Shown here in pieces: positions 17,583-25,753 of a DNA stretch of 64,000 nucleotides. Numbering within the stretch: the first letter of the stretch is position 1; every line of letters begins with the position of its first letter. The position numbers were made by a program, and so were the translations under genes. Origin of the DNA: Pseudonocardia phyllosphaerae (lineage in GTDB: Bacteria; Actinomycetota; Actinomycetes; Mycobacteriales; Pseudonocardiaceae); NCBI RefSeq assembly GCF_046546475.1, contig NZ_JBKGXS010000003.1:248001-312000 (forward strand), given 5' to 3'. The notes beneath the pieces are model-generated. The model made no database searches. It had not been told where the DNA came from and saw only the letters and a program-made list of their open reading frames with translations.

Positions 17583-20500
17583 TCAGCCCAGGTAGTCCCG
17601 GCCGGTGTAGTCGCGGAAGGCGATGGTCGGCAGCTTCGTCCAGCCCCAGCGCCGTTCGGTGCCGACGCGCAGGTCGTAGCGGCCGGGCGGGTGCTCATAG
17701 ACGACGCGGTCGACGTGGCCCCACGGGTACATCGCGCGCCCGCCCGCCGGGTCGAGCCGGGAGGGCAGCTCCTCGAAGCGGGCCGTGCGGCCGATGCCGG
17801 TGAACACGCCGCCGTTGGCGGCGAACCAGGCGTTGTCCCCGGTCGCGCCCTCCATGTCGTCGCCGGTGCGCATCCGCCACTGCGGCGCGTCGACGATCCC
17901 GTGCCGGGCGATCGCCTGGTTCTGGCACGGCCACAGCGTCGCGGTGACCTGGTCGGCGAACGCGGGCGCGTCGCCGATCAGCTGCCCGGCGCGTTCGGCC
18001 CGGGTGGGCTGCGGGGCGCCGACGGCGAACCAGGTGTCGGCGCCGGACGCCCTGTCCTCGGCGATCATCCGCACCTGGGTGACCGGCCCGGGCAGCTGCT
18101 GCCCGGACAGGTCCGCGGCAACGGTCGTCCAGTCGGCCTGCTTGTCCTCCGGCAGGGTCGCCGCGACCCGTACCGTCGCCGACGGCGCGCCGACCGGCCC
18201 CGTCCCGGCCTCGACGGCCACCGACTGCTCGGGGCGGACGTCGCCGGTGGCGGGGACGAGCACCGTCGTCGTCCCGGGCGGCACCGGGTACCAGCCGGTG
18301 GTGACGCTCCCGGTGCCGGCCGCGGCGCCCACCTGGGTGTGCCAGGTCGTGCCACCATCGGGCGCCGGTGAGCGGTCCGGCGGGGTGCCCTCGCGGGCGT
18401 CGCCGGTGAGCCGGGCGGGGCCGGCCGGTGGGGCGGCGGGCTGCGGGACCTGCACCGACACCGCGTCGGCGAGACCGCAGGGGCGTCCGGCGAGCGCGGC
18501 CGCGTTCATCGACGCGACCGACGCCCCGGGGGCCTGGGCGACCGGCGCCGCCGCGAACAGCAGCAGCATCAGCGCGACCCCACCGGCCCCGGCGACGGCG
18601 AGCACCGCCCGCTCCGGTCCGGGCCCGGACGCGTGCCCGGCGCGTCGCCTGCGGCGCAGCCACCAGAACGCGACGAGCGCGACGGCCACCCACACCAGCG
18701 GGTTGCGCAGGTACAGCGGCCCGACGTGCGGTGCGAGCCGGTTCACCAGGATCGGCGAGTCGAACTGCGTGTGCGAGCCGAACGCCTGCCCCCAGTCCGA
18801 GAGCGGGCGCCACAGGTTCGGCCCGGCGAACGCCACCGACGCGGCGACGACGAGCACAGCCGTCCCGATCGCGACGACGCGGCCGGGCACCCGGCGCGGC
18901 AGCGGCCCGTGGATCAGCGCGACGGCGACCAGCAGCGCGGCCGGGGCGGCGACTGCCCCGAAGTGGTTGACCCACTTCGTCGGGCTGACGGCGACCGCGG
19001 CCAGGCCGAGCCCGGTCGTCGCCCAGGCGAAGGCCAGCGCGTCCCCGGTGGGCCCGCCGCTGCCACGCCGCCTGCCGAGGGCGACGAGCCCGGTGACCAG
19101 CAGGGCGAGCGCGAGCGCCACCGGCAGGCGACGGCCCCAGGTGCCCTGCTCGTCGGGGCCGAACAGGTTGGCGTAGTGCTCGATCTCGGAGAACCAGGAG
19201 TACTGGTAGTAGTACCAGCGGTGCACCGCGAACGACTCGCGCACGTCGGCGAGGGTCGCGTCCCACATCCCCAGCGGCACGATGACCGACGCGGCCGCGG
19301 CCGCCACCAGCGCCGTCGTGACCCGGGTGGGCCATCCCGCGGCGGCCAGGTGCCGCCCCACCATCGGCAGCGCGAGCAGCAGCGGTGCGGCGGCGACCAG
19401 CGCGGTCGGCGCCGTCGTCACCCCGGCGACGGCGACGGCCACCGCGGGCGCGAGCAGCCCGACCGAGCCGGTGCGCAGCGCCAGCGCGACGAGCAGCAGC
19501 ACCCCCGCGGTCGCGGCGGTCCCGGCCGGTTCCGGGCGCAGGCTGATGCCGTACGCGCAGAACCACAGCAGGTGCCCGACGGCGAGCGCCGCGGCGGGCC
19601 ACGCCCGCGTCCCGGCCCGTCCGGTGAGCGCGGCGAGCGTGGCCCGCAGCAGCACCCACGTCCCGAACCCGAGCGCGACCGGGACGACGCGCAGCCACAG
19701 CAGCCCCCAGCCGGGCAGCCCGAGCGCATCGCCGAGCTGTCCCCAGAACTGCAGCAGGTACTGCGAGGTGGTGAACGGCGCCTCGGACACGTTGAACTGG
19801 TAAATCGCGTTCCCGACGGCGCCGGTCGCGGCGCCCTGGCGGGCCATCAGCGCGTACCAGGAGTCGTCGATGTTGATCGGCCCGAGGAACGCCCAGGCGA
19901 TGCTCACGACCACCACGACCGCGTCGGCGACCGTGGGCCGCAGCCGCGCCGCGAACGGCGGCCGCGTCCCGGTCCAGGTCCGCACGGCGACGGCGAGCGT
20001 TGCCGCCAGCGCCAGCAGGTGCGCGACCAGCAGGACGATCTTGAGTGCGCTCGGCGAGGACTCGTAGCGGGCGTCGGTGTGCAGCTGCACCCCGAGCCCG
20101 GCCGCCGCCGGACCGGTCGCGTCCGTGGCCAGCTCGGCGACCTGCGGCGGGGCGAGCGCGGGCCGCTCGGCGACCGGCGCGCCGTCCCGGCTGAGCGTGG
20201 TGCCCGACGTCCCGGCGGTGAACGTCCAGGTGCAGCCCTGCCCCGCCGGCCCGGCGTAGAGGGTCTCGCTGCCGGAACGGACGGTCAGGTCCGGGCCGGA
20301 CGCGGTGACCGCGAGCGACGGAGCGGTGCCCGCGTTGACGCCGGCGGGCATGGTGCGCAGCACGTCCCCGCCACCGGCGGCGGCGACCCCGGCGACCGTC
20401 GCGCACGGGACCGTCGCGGTCAGCTCCAGCGGCCGGTACGGCGCCAGCGGCACCGTCGTCGACTCCGGCGCCCGCCCGGCCTGCGGCCAGGTCAGAACCG

Positions 20501-20609
20501 GGTCGTCGGCGTTCACCGGGGCGAGGGCGGCCGCCGCCCCCAGCACGCAGGTCAGGCCCGCGAGCAGGAGCAGGAGCGCGCCGCGGGCCGGGGCGGCGCG
20601 CGTACTCAC
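17583..20609 (-). CDS. Emb-type arabinosyltransferase, second copy
   Basis: 1008 residues, about 80 shorter than the first Emb. It has the same organisation: an N-terminal helix (LLLLLAGLTCVLGAAAALAP), a beta domain, the acidic GT-C motif NIDDSWYALMARQG with DD at residues 248-249, NAIYQFNVSEAPFTTSQYLL, multiple helices and a C-terminal binding domain ending TKLPTIAFRDYTGRDYLG. The usual DDGY is DDSW here, so substrate or linkage specificity may differ from the first Emb. Its GTG overlaps the stop of the GlfT2 gene (20606-20609), so both are translated from one mRNA. Confidence 0.9.
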   Translation of the reverse strand: MSTRAAPARGALLLLLAGLTCVLGAAAALAPVNADDPVLTWPQAGRAPESTTVPLAPYRPLELTATVPCATVAGVAAAGGGDVLRTMPAGVNAGTAPSLAVTASGPDLTVRSGSETLYAGPAGQGCTWTFTAGTSGTTLSRDGAPVAERPALAPPQVAELATDATGPAAAGLGVQLHTDARYESSPSALKIVLLVAHLLALAATLAVAVRTWTGTRPPFAARLRPTVADAVVVVVSIAWAFLGPINIDDSWYALMARQGAATGAVGNAIYQFNVSEAPFTTSQYLLQFWGQLGDALGLPGWGLLWLRVVPVALGFGTWVLLRATLAALTGRAGTRAWPAAALAVGHLLWFCAYGISLRPEPAGTAATAGVLLLVALALRTGSVGLLAPAVAVAVAGVTTAPTALVAAAPLLLALPMVGRHLAAAGWPTRVTTALVAAAAASVIVPLGMWDATLADVRESFAVHRWYYYQYSWFSEIEHYANLFGPDEQGTWGRRLPVALALALLVTGLVALGRRRGSGGPTGDALAFAWATTGLGLAAVAVSPTKWVNHFGAVAAPAALLVAVALIHGPLPRRVPGRVVAIGTAVLVVAASVAFAGPNLWRPLSDWGQAFGSHTQFDSPILVNRLAPHVGPLYLRNPLVWVAVALVAFWWLRRRRRAGHASGPGPERAVLAVAGAGGVALMLLLFAAAPVAQAPGASVASMNAAALAGRPCGLADAVSVQVPQPAAPPAGPARLTGDAREGTPPDRSPAPDGGTTWHTQVGAAAGTGSVTTGWYPVPPGTTTVLVPATGDVRPEQSVAVEAGTGPVGAPSATVRVAATLPEDKQADWTTVAADLSGQQLPGPVTQVRMIAEDRASGADTWFAVGAPQPTRAERAGQLIGDAPAFADQVTATLWPCQNQAIARHGIVDAPQWRMRTGDDMEGATGDNAWFAANGGVFTGIGRTARFEELPSRLDPAGGRAMYPWGHVDRVVYEHPPGRYDLRVGTERRWGWTKLPTIAFRDYTGRDYLG

Positions 20610-22645
20610 TCGAAGATCTGCTTCCAGCCCTCTCGGCCGGTCAGGACGGGCTGCGCGGCCCGGTAGCGCTCGCGCAGCTCACCCCAGCCGGACGCCACCG
20701 CGCGGTGCAGCCGCAGCGAGTCGCCGACCATCTGCTTGAAGATCTGCGGATCGCGGCGGCGGAAGGTCACACCGCGGCCGTCCGGGGTGGAGACCGTCGC
20801 GGAGTCCAGGCCGGCCAGCACGAACCACTGCGCGTTCGCCCAGGGGATGTTGCGCTGCGGCCGGTCCCGCAGCCCCGACGACGGTGTGCGCAGGTTGCGC
20901 AGCACGCCGCGCGCCAGCCCGATCGCGATCTTCGCCTTGCCGACCGGCGGCTCCGGGAACAGCTGCGAGGCCAGCGCGTCGAGCTCCGCGGGCGGGACCT
21001 CGGTGGCCGAGTTCAGGGGGCGGCCGTCGTCGTACTCGGCGCGCAGCGCGCGGATCTCGTCGAGCACCACCGGCAGCTTCGGGAACAGCGCCTCCGGGCC
21101 GGCCAGGAAGTCGGTGAACGCCTTGATCTGCAGCGCGACCGCCGAGTACTCCATGAGCATCAGGTGCCGCAGGGTGCGCTTGAACGTCTCGCGCAGCATG
21201 GCGCCGGGGTCGTCCGGGCCGTGCAGCGCGGCGGCGACCAGCCGGTTCCGGTAGTGGAAGTAGGCCTGCCAGTCCGAGGAGTCGTCCTTCTCGATGAAGG
21301 ACATGTGCCAGATCGCCACGCCCGGGACGGTCGCGGTGCGGTACCCGGCGCCGCGGGCGCGCAGGCCGTACTCGGCGTCGTCCCACTTGATGAACAGCGG
21401 CAGCGGCAGCCCGATCTCCTCGGCGACCGAGCGCGGGATCAGGCACATCCACCAGGCGTTGTAGTCCACGTCGACGCGCCGGTGCAGCCAGGACGTCTGG
21501 CGCAGCGGCTCGGCGGCCAGGTCGTGGTGCGCCTCGGTCTTCGGCGCGGGCCGCCAGAGGAACTGGTTGCGGTCGACGACCTCGCCCATCGTGGACAGCT
21601 GCGAGCGGGACTGCAGCGACAGCATCTGCCCACCCACCAGCATCGGCTCGCGGGCGAAGCGGGAGAACGCGACGGCGCGCAGCACCGAGTCCGGCTCGAG
21701 CAGGATGTCGTCGTCCATGAACAGGATCTGCTCGCAGTCGATCCCGCCGGCGTGCGGTCCGGTGCCGTGCAGCACCTCGTACATGATCCGCGCGTAGCCG
21801 CCGGAGCCGCCGAGGTTGGGCTGGTCGACGATGCGGAGCCGGTCGCCGAGCGCGGCCGCGGCCTGCTCGTAACCCGTCTCGTCGCGGACCTTCTTCGTGC
21901 CCTGGTCGGGCAGGATGATCGCGGTGATCGTGTCCAGGACCTGCGGGTCCGAGGCGAGCGCGGTGAGCGTGGCGACGCAGTCGGCGGGCCGGTTGAACGT
22001 CGGCATCCCGACGACGACGGCGGCCCGGCCGGGCGCGTCGTGCGGGGCGTGCCAGCCGCCGCCGTGCAGGGCGAGGCCCTCACCGGCGTCATCGTCGGCT
22101 GAGAGGTCGAACCAGATCCAGCCGCCGTCCTCGAACGGGCGCAGGTCCAGCTCCATCCGCACCTCGCGGGCGCCGTCGACGACCTCCCCGCCGACGTAGA
22201 TCTGCGATCCGTCCGCCTTGGTGCGGTAGACGTCGACGCGGCCGTGCCCGTCCAGGTCGAGGCGCAGCTCGATCGCGGTCAGCGTGGACCAGGCACGCCA
22301 GTAGCCGGCGGCGAAGGCGTTGAAGTAGGCGCCGAAGGAGACCTCGGTGCCTGCCGGGACCGTCGCGCTCGTCCGGTCGTGGACACGGGTGCGGCGTCCG
22401 CCGGGGGTCGCGAGGGAGACCTGGACCGGCCGGTCCTCGGCCAGGTGCTGCGACGGCGGCACCGGCGGGACGCCCGGGCGCTCGTCGAGGTAGAGGGCGC
22501 GCACGGCGAACGGGTCGGCCGGGCGCGGCAGGATGACCCGCTGCAGCAGCGTCTCCCCGGACGACGGGGAGCCCGCGGAGTCGGGCGCCGTACCGGTGGC
22601 GCTGTCCATCGCGCTGCCTCGCTGGTCCGTGGGGGCGGTGGTCAT
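20606..22645 (-). CDS. glfT2: Galactofuranosyltransferase GlfT2
   Basis: 679 residues, matching the GlfT2 architecture and motifs closely. It has a beta-sandwich N-terminus (LLQRVILPRPADPFAVRALY), VVVGMPTFNRPADCV opening the GT-A domain, metal-binding ILFMDDDILLEPDS (DDD near residues 310-312), LVGGQMLSLQ, VDVDYNAWWMCLIPR, and LFIKWDDAEYGLRARGAGY (WDD near 421-423). GlfT2 builds alternating beta-1,5/beta-1,6 galactan from UDP-galactofuranose on the cytoplasmic face. The ATG at 22645 is assumed; a longer frame to 22867 is low-complexity. It heads a two-gene unit with the second emb. Confidence 0.93.
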   Translation of the reverse strand: MTTAPTDQRGSAMDSATGTAPDSAGSPSSGETLLQRVILPRPADPFAVRALYLDERPGVPPVPPSQHLAEDRPVQVSLATPGGRRTRVHDRTSATVPAGTEVSFGAYFNAFAAGYWRAWSTLTAIELRLDLDGHGRVDVYRTKADGSQIYVGGEVVDGAREVRMELDLRPFEDGGWIWFDLSADDDAGEGLALHGGGWHAPHDAPGRAAVVVGMPTFNRPADCVATLTALASDPQVLDTITAIILPDQGTKKVRDETGYEQAAAALGDRLRIVDQPNLGGSGGYARIMYEVLHGTGPHAGGIDCEQILFMDDDILLEPDSVLRAVAFSRFAREPMLVGGQMLSLQSRSQLSTMGEVVDRNQFLWRPAPKTEAHHDLAAEPLRQTSWLHRRVDVDYNAWWMCLIPRSVAEEIGLPLPLFIKWDDAEYGLRARGAGYRTATVPGVAIWHMSFIEKDDSSDWQAYFHYRNRLVAAALHGPDDPGAMLRETFKRTLRHLMLMEYSAVALQIKAFTDFLAGPEALFPKLPVVLDEIRALRAEYDDGRPLNSATEVPPAELDALASQLFPEPPVGKAKIAIGLARGVLRNLRTPSSGLRDRPQRNIPWANAQWFVLAGLDSATVSTPDGRGVTFRRRDPQIFKQMVGDSLRLHRAVASGWGELRERYRAAQPVLTGREGWKQIFE

Positions 22646-22927
22646 CTCGGCGGCCTCGGGGGTTCGGCGGTGTCGGACTCTCGGCCACGCCGATGGCGCC
22701 ACGCTGCACGGCGTCGGGGCAGGCCGTGGGCCGAGGGTAGCCGCGCGGCGCCGTGACGCCGGGACGCGGGCACCGGGCGCGCCGCGCCACGGCCCACCAC
22801 CCCGTTCCGGTATGTCCGGACCCTCCCATTGGTGACGCCGGGTAACCGCGTGTGCGGGGTCACTCACCCCGGCGATGCGACGATCGGGTGAGCGAGTGAC
22901 CGTCGATCACCGACCAGTGGAGTACGT

Positions 22928-24337
22928 GTGCTGCAGCAACCCCTGACCGACCTGGACGTGTCCCCCGGCTTCGTCGTCGAGTGGTCGCTGGGACGGGACG
23001 GGGCGGTGGGCGCGCCGCACCCGTCGTCGTACAACCAGCACAAGCACTATGCCGTCACCGCCGACACAGCCGACGAGCCGGACGAGGGCGATCCGCCGTT
23101 CCACTCGTGGATCGCGATGACCTTCGAGCTGCCCGGTCCGCCGGACCGCGAGGCGCTCGCCGCCGCGCTGCACCGGGTGGTGGCCCGGCACGAGATCCTG
23201 CGCTGCGACTTCGAGCGGGCCGCAGGCGATCTGACCTGCGGGATCATCGACGCCGATGACATCGCCGTCACCGCGCACGAGGTCGGCCGCCTGGACACCA
23301 CCGAGGCCGTCCGCGAGCACCTGTTCGCCTCGTTCTGCACCCGGCTGGAGATCATGCGCTGGCCGCTGCTGGTGATGAGCACCGTCGAGCGGGAGTGGTC
23401 GACCACGGTCTCGGTCGCCGTCGACCATCTCGTCTCCGACGGCGGCTCGGTCCCGATCCTGGTCCGCGACCTCGCCGAGACCTACACCGCGCTCACCGAA
23501 GGCCGTGACGCGGAGCTTCCCCCGGCCGGCAGCTACGTCGAGTTCGGCGAGCAGCAGCGCCGCGCCTACGACGACGTCACCCCCGACGACCCGCGGCTGG
23601 CCCCGTGGCGTGGCTTCATGGAGCGCAACGGCGGGTTCTTCCCCCGCTTCCCGCTCGACCTCGGCATCGCCGACGGCGTCCGGCTGCACCCGACGTCGAA
23701 CCGGACCGAGCAGCTCCTCGACGCCGACGACGCCGACGCCCTGGAGGCGTGGGGCCGTGAGCACGGCGTGCGGGTGCCCGCCGCGGTGCTGGGCGCGCTC
23801 GGCGCCACCGTCCGCGCCCTCGGCGGGCCGGAGACCTACCGCGCGCTGCTGCCGGTGAACGAGCGCGGCCGCGACCCCGAGCGGGTCAACTCGATGGGCT
23901 GGTACGTCAACACGATGCCGGTCGAGTTCGACGTGTCCGCCGGTACCGACGCCGCCCTGACCGGCGCGAACGACGCGCTGACCGAGATGGTCCGCTCGCT
24001 GGACGTCCCGTTCGTGAAGGCCTGGTACGCGCTGGCTCCCGAGCTCGCCGCGCTGCCGGCCTGGCCGTACGCGGTGAACTTCTTCTCCTTCATGGACTTC
24101 CGGAAGGCCGCGGGCGGGTCGGACCCGATCGTCTCGGCCGCGCGGATGCACGTGTGGTCCTCCGGCGCCAACGGCATCTGCCACTGGTTCCACCGCAACA
24201 CCGACGGCCTGCACGTGAACACGATCCGGGTCGCGAACCCGACCGCCGACGCGACCGAGCGGGCGCTGGTCGACGGGGTGCGGGGCGTGCTGGCGGAGCT
24301 GGCCACGACGGCACGGACAGCGGCCGCCGCACGCTGA
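22928..24337 (+). CDS. Condensation-domain / PapA-like acyltransferase
   Basis: 469 residues of the chloramphenicol-acetyltransferase/condensation superfamily. The catalytic HxxxDG is present as VDHLVSDGGS, near residue 160, and the structural Y-N-Q-H region SSYNQHKHY lies near the N-terminus. It is a free-standing domain with no carrier protein nearby, as in mycobacterial PapA enzymes, which esterify polyketide or sugar hydroxyls with acyl-CoA or acyl-ACP. The GTG at 22928 follows a GGAG. Being flanked by glfT2 and glf suggests it acylates an envelope lipid or glycan, but this is inference from position only. Confidence 0.75.
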   Translation: MLQQPLTDLDVSPGFVVEWSLGRDGAVGAPHPSSYNQHKHYAVTADTADEPDEGDPPFHSWIAMTFELPGPPDREALAAALHRVVARHEILRCDFERAAGDLTCGIIDADDIAVTAHEVGRLDTTEAVREHLFASFCTRLEIMRWPLLVMSTVEREWSTTVSVAVDHLVSDGGSVPILVRDLAETYTALTEGRDAELPPAGSYVEFGEQQRRAYDDVTPDDPRLAPWRGFMERNGGFFPRFPLDLGIADGVRLHPTSNRTEQLLDADDADALEAWGREHGVRVPAAVLGALGATVRALGGPETYRALLPVNERGRDPERVNSMGWYVNTMPVEFDVSAGTDAALTGANDALTEMVRSLDVPFVKAWYALAPELAALPAWPYAVNFFSFMDFRKAAGGSDPIVSAARMHVWSSGANGICHWFHRNTDGLHVNTIRVANPTADATERALVDGVRGVLAELATTARTAAAAR

Positions 24338-24341
24338 CGGG

Positions 24342-24376
24342 CGCGGCTCGGCCGGTGCGGAACCGGCCGGGCCGCG
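24342..24376. terminator. Long-stem hairpin terminator between convergent genes
   Basis: A 15-bp stem (left arm CGCGGCTCGGCCGGT, right arm ACCGGCCGGGCCGCG, with one G-U wobble) surrounds a 5-nt loop, starting just after the PapA-like stop. It lies between that gene and the convergent glf and can end both transcripts. Confidence 0.65.
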
Positions 24377-24389
24377 GCGCCGGGTGCGC

Positions 24390-25610
24390 TCAGTCCTCGG
24401 CGTCGGTGCCCGAGAGCGGCTTGTCCTCGGTGAAGTGCGGGACGAGCCGGTTCTCGTACATGGTCAGCGCCGAGCCGATCGCCATGTGCATGTCGAGGTA
24501 CTTGTAGGTGCCCAGCCGCCCGCCGAACAGCACGTTGCGGTTCGCGGTCTCCTTGCGCACCAGCTCCCGGTAGCGGTCCAGCTTCGACCGGTTGTCCGGG
24601 GTGTTGATCGGGTAGTACGGCTCGTCGCCGGACTCGGCGAAGCGCGAGTACTCGCGCACGATCACCGTCTTGTCCTTCGGGTAGTAGTCCCGCTCCGGGT
24701 GCATGTGGCGGAACTCCAGGATCCGGGTGAAGGGGACCTCGGCGTCGTTGTAGTTGATCACCGAGGTGCCCTGGAAGTCGCCGGTGTCCTCGACCGAGAG
24801 CTCGAAGTCCAGCGTCCGCCAGCCCAGTTCGCCCTCCGAGTACTCGAAGTAGCGGTCCAGCGGTCCGGTGTAGACGACCGGGACCTCGGCGGGCAGCTGG
24901 TCGCGGATCTCGAAGAAGTCGGTGTCCAGCACGACGTCGATCCGCTCGTGGTCCGCCATCCGCTCCAGCCACGCGGCGTAGCCGTCGACCGGCAGCCCCT
25001 CATGGGTGTCGTTGAAGTAGCGGTTGTCGTAGGTGTAGCGGACCGGGAGCCGGGTGATGATCGACGCGTCGAGGTTCTTCGGGTCGGTCTGCCACTGCTT
25101 CTCGTTGTAGCCCTTGATGAACGCCTCGTAGAGCGGGCGCCCGATCAGCGAGATCGCCTTCTCCTCGAGGTTGGTGGCGTCGCGGGTCTCGACCTCCGAG
25201 GACTGCTCGGCGATCAGCGCGCGGGCCTCGTCCGGGCTGAACGCGCGGTCGAAGAACTGGTTGAGCAGCGCCAGGTTCATCGGGAACGGGTAGATCTGCT
25301 CGCCGGCCCGGGCGAACACCCGGTGCTGGTAGTTCGTGAAGTCGGTGAACCGGTTCACGTACTCCCACACGCGCTCGTTCGACGTGTGGAACAGGTGCGC
25401 GCCGTACCGGTGGATCTCGATGCCGGTCTCGGGTTCCGGCTCGGAGTAGGCGTTGCCGCCGATGTGGTCGCGCCGCTCCAGGACCAGCACCCGCTTGCCC
25501 AGTCCCTCGGCGACACGCTCGGCGATCGTGAGTCCGAAGAATCCGGATCCGACGACGATCAGGTCGTAACCGTCGAGGTCCAGGCCGGAGAGCGTCCGCA
25601 GGTGAGTCAC
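24390..25610 (-). CDS. glf: UDP-galactopyranose mutase Glf
   Basis: A 406-residue flavoenzyme. The Rossmann FAD motif IVVGSGFFGLTIAE is near residue 20, followed by VLERRDHIGGNAYSE, HRYGAHLFHTSNERVWEYV (mobile-loop/FAD contacts), LIGRPLYEAFIKGYNEKQW and the C-terminal NVLFGGRLGTYKYLDMHMAIG. It interconverts UDP-galactopyranose and UDP-galactofuranose, the donor for both GlfT2-type enzymes here. In M. tuberculosis glf directly neighbours glfT2; here a divergent acyltransferase gene lies between them. The GTG at 25610 is 8 nt after a TACCCT box, suggesting a leaderless mRNA. Confidence 0.96.
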   Translation of the reverse strand: MTHLRTLSGLDLDGYDLIVVGSGFFGLTIAERVAEGLGKRVLVLERRDHIGGNAYSEPEPETGIEIHRYGAHLFHTSNERVWEYVNRFTDFTNYQHRVFARAGEQIYPFPMNLALLNQFFDRAFSPDEARALIAEQSSEVETRDATNLEEKAISLIGRPLYEAFIKGYNEKQWQTDPKNLDASIITRLPVRYTYDNRYFNDTHEGLPVDGYAAWLERMADHERIDVVLDTDFFEIRDQLPAEVPVVYTGPLDRYFEYSEGELGWRTLDFELSVEDTGDFQGTSVINYNDAEVPFTRILEFRHMHPERDYYPKDKTVIVREYSRFAESGDEPYYPINTPDNRSKLDRYRELVRKETANRNVLFGGRLGTYKYLDMHMAIGSALTMYENRLVPHFTEDKPLSGTDAED

Positions 25611-25618
25611 GCTGCCCG

Positions 25619-25624
25619 AGGGTA
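25619..25624 (-). promoter_or_regulatory. Predicted -10 box (TACCCT) for glf
   Basis: TACCCT on the minus strand lies 8 nt before the glf GTG, with no Shine-Dalgarno sequence between. Confidence 0.5.
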
Positions 25625-25753
25625 GGACAGACGGGATCGGCGCGGCCGACCGGCCAGGGGTAGGGTCGCTGCGGCCGTCGCGCGCGGACGGGGTGCGCGC
25701 TCTGGCCGTCGAACGCACCGCGGCCCGGCCGGCGGGGAAGGAGCGCCCCCGCG

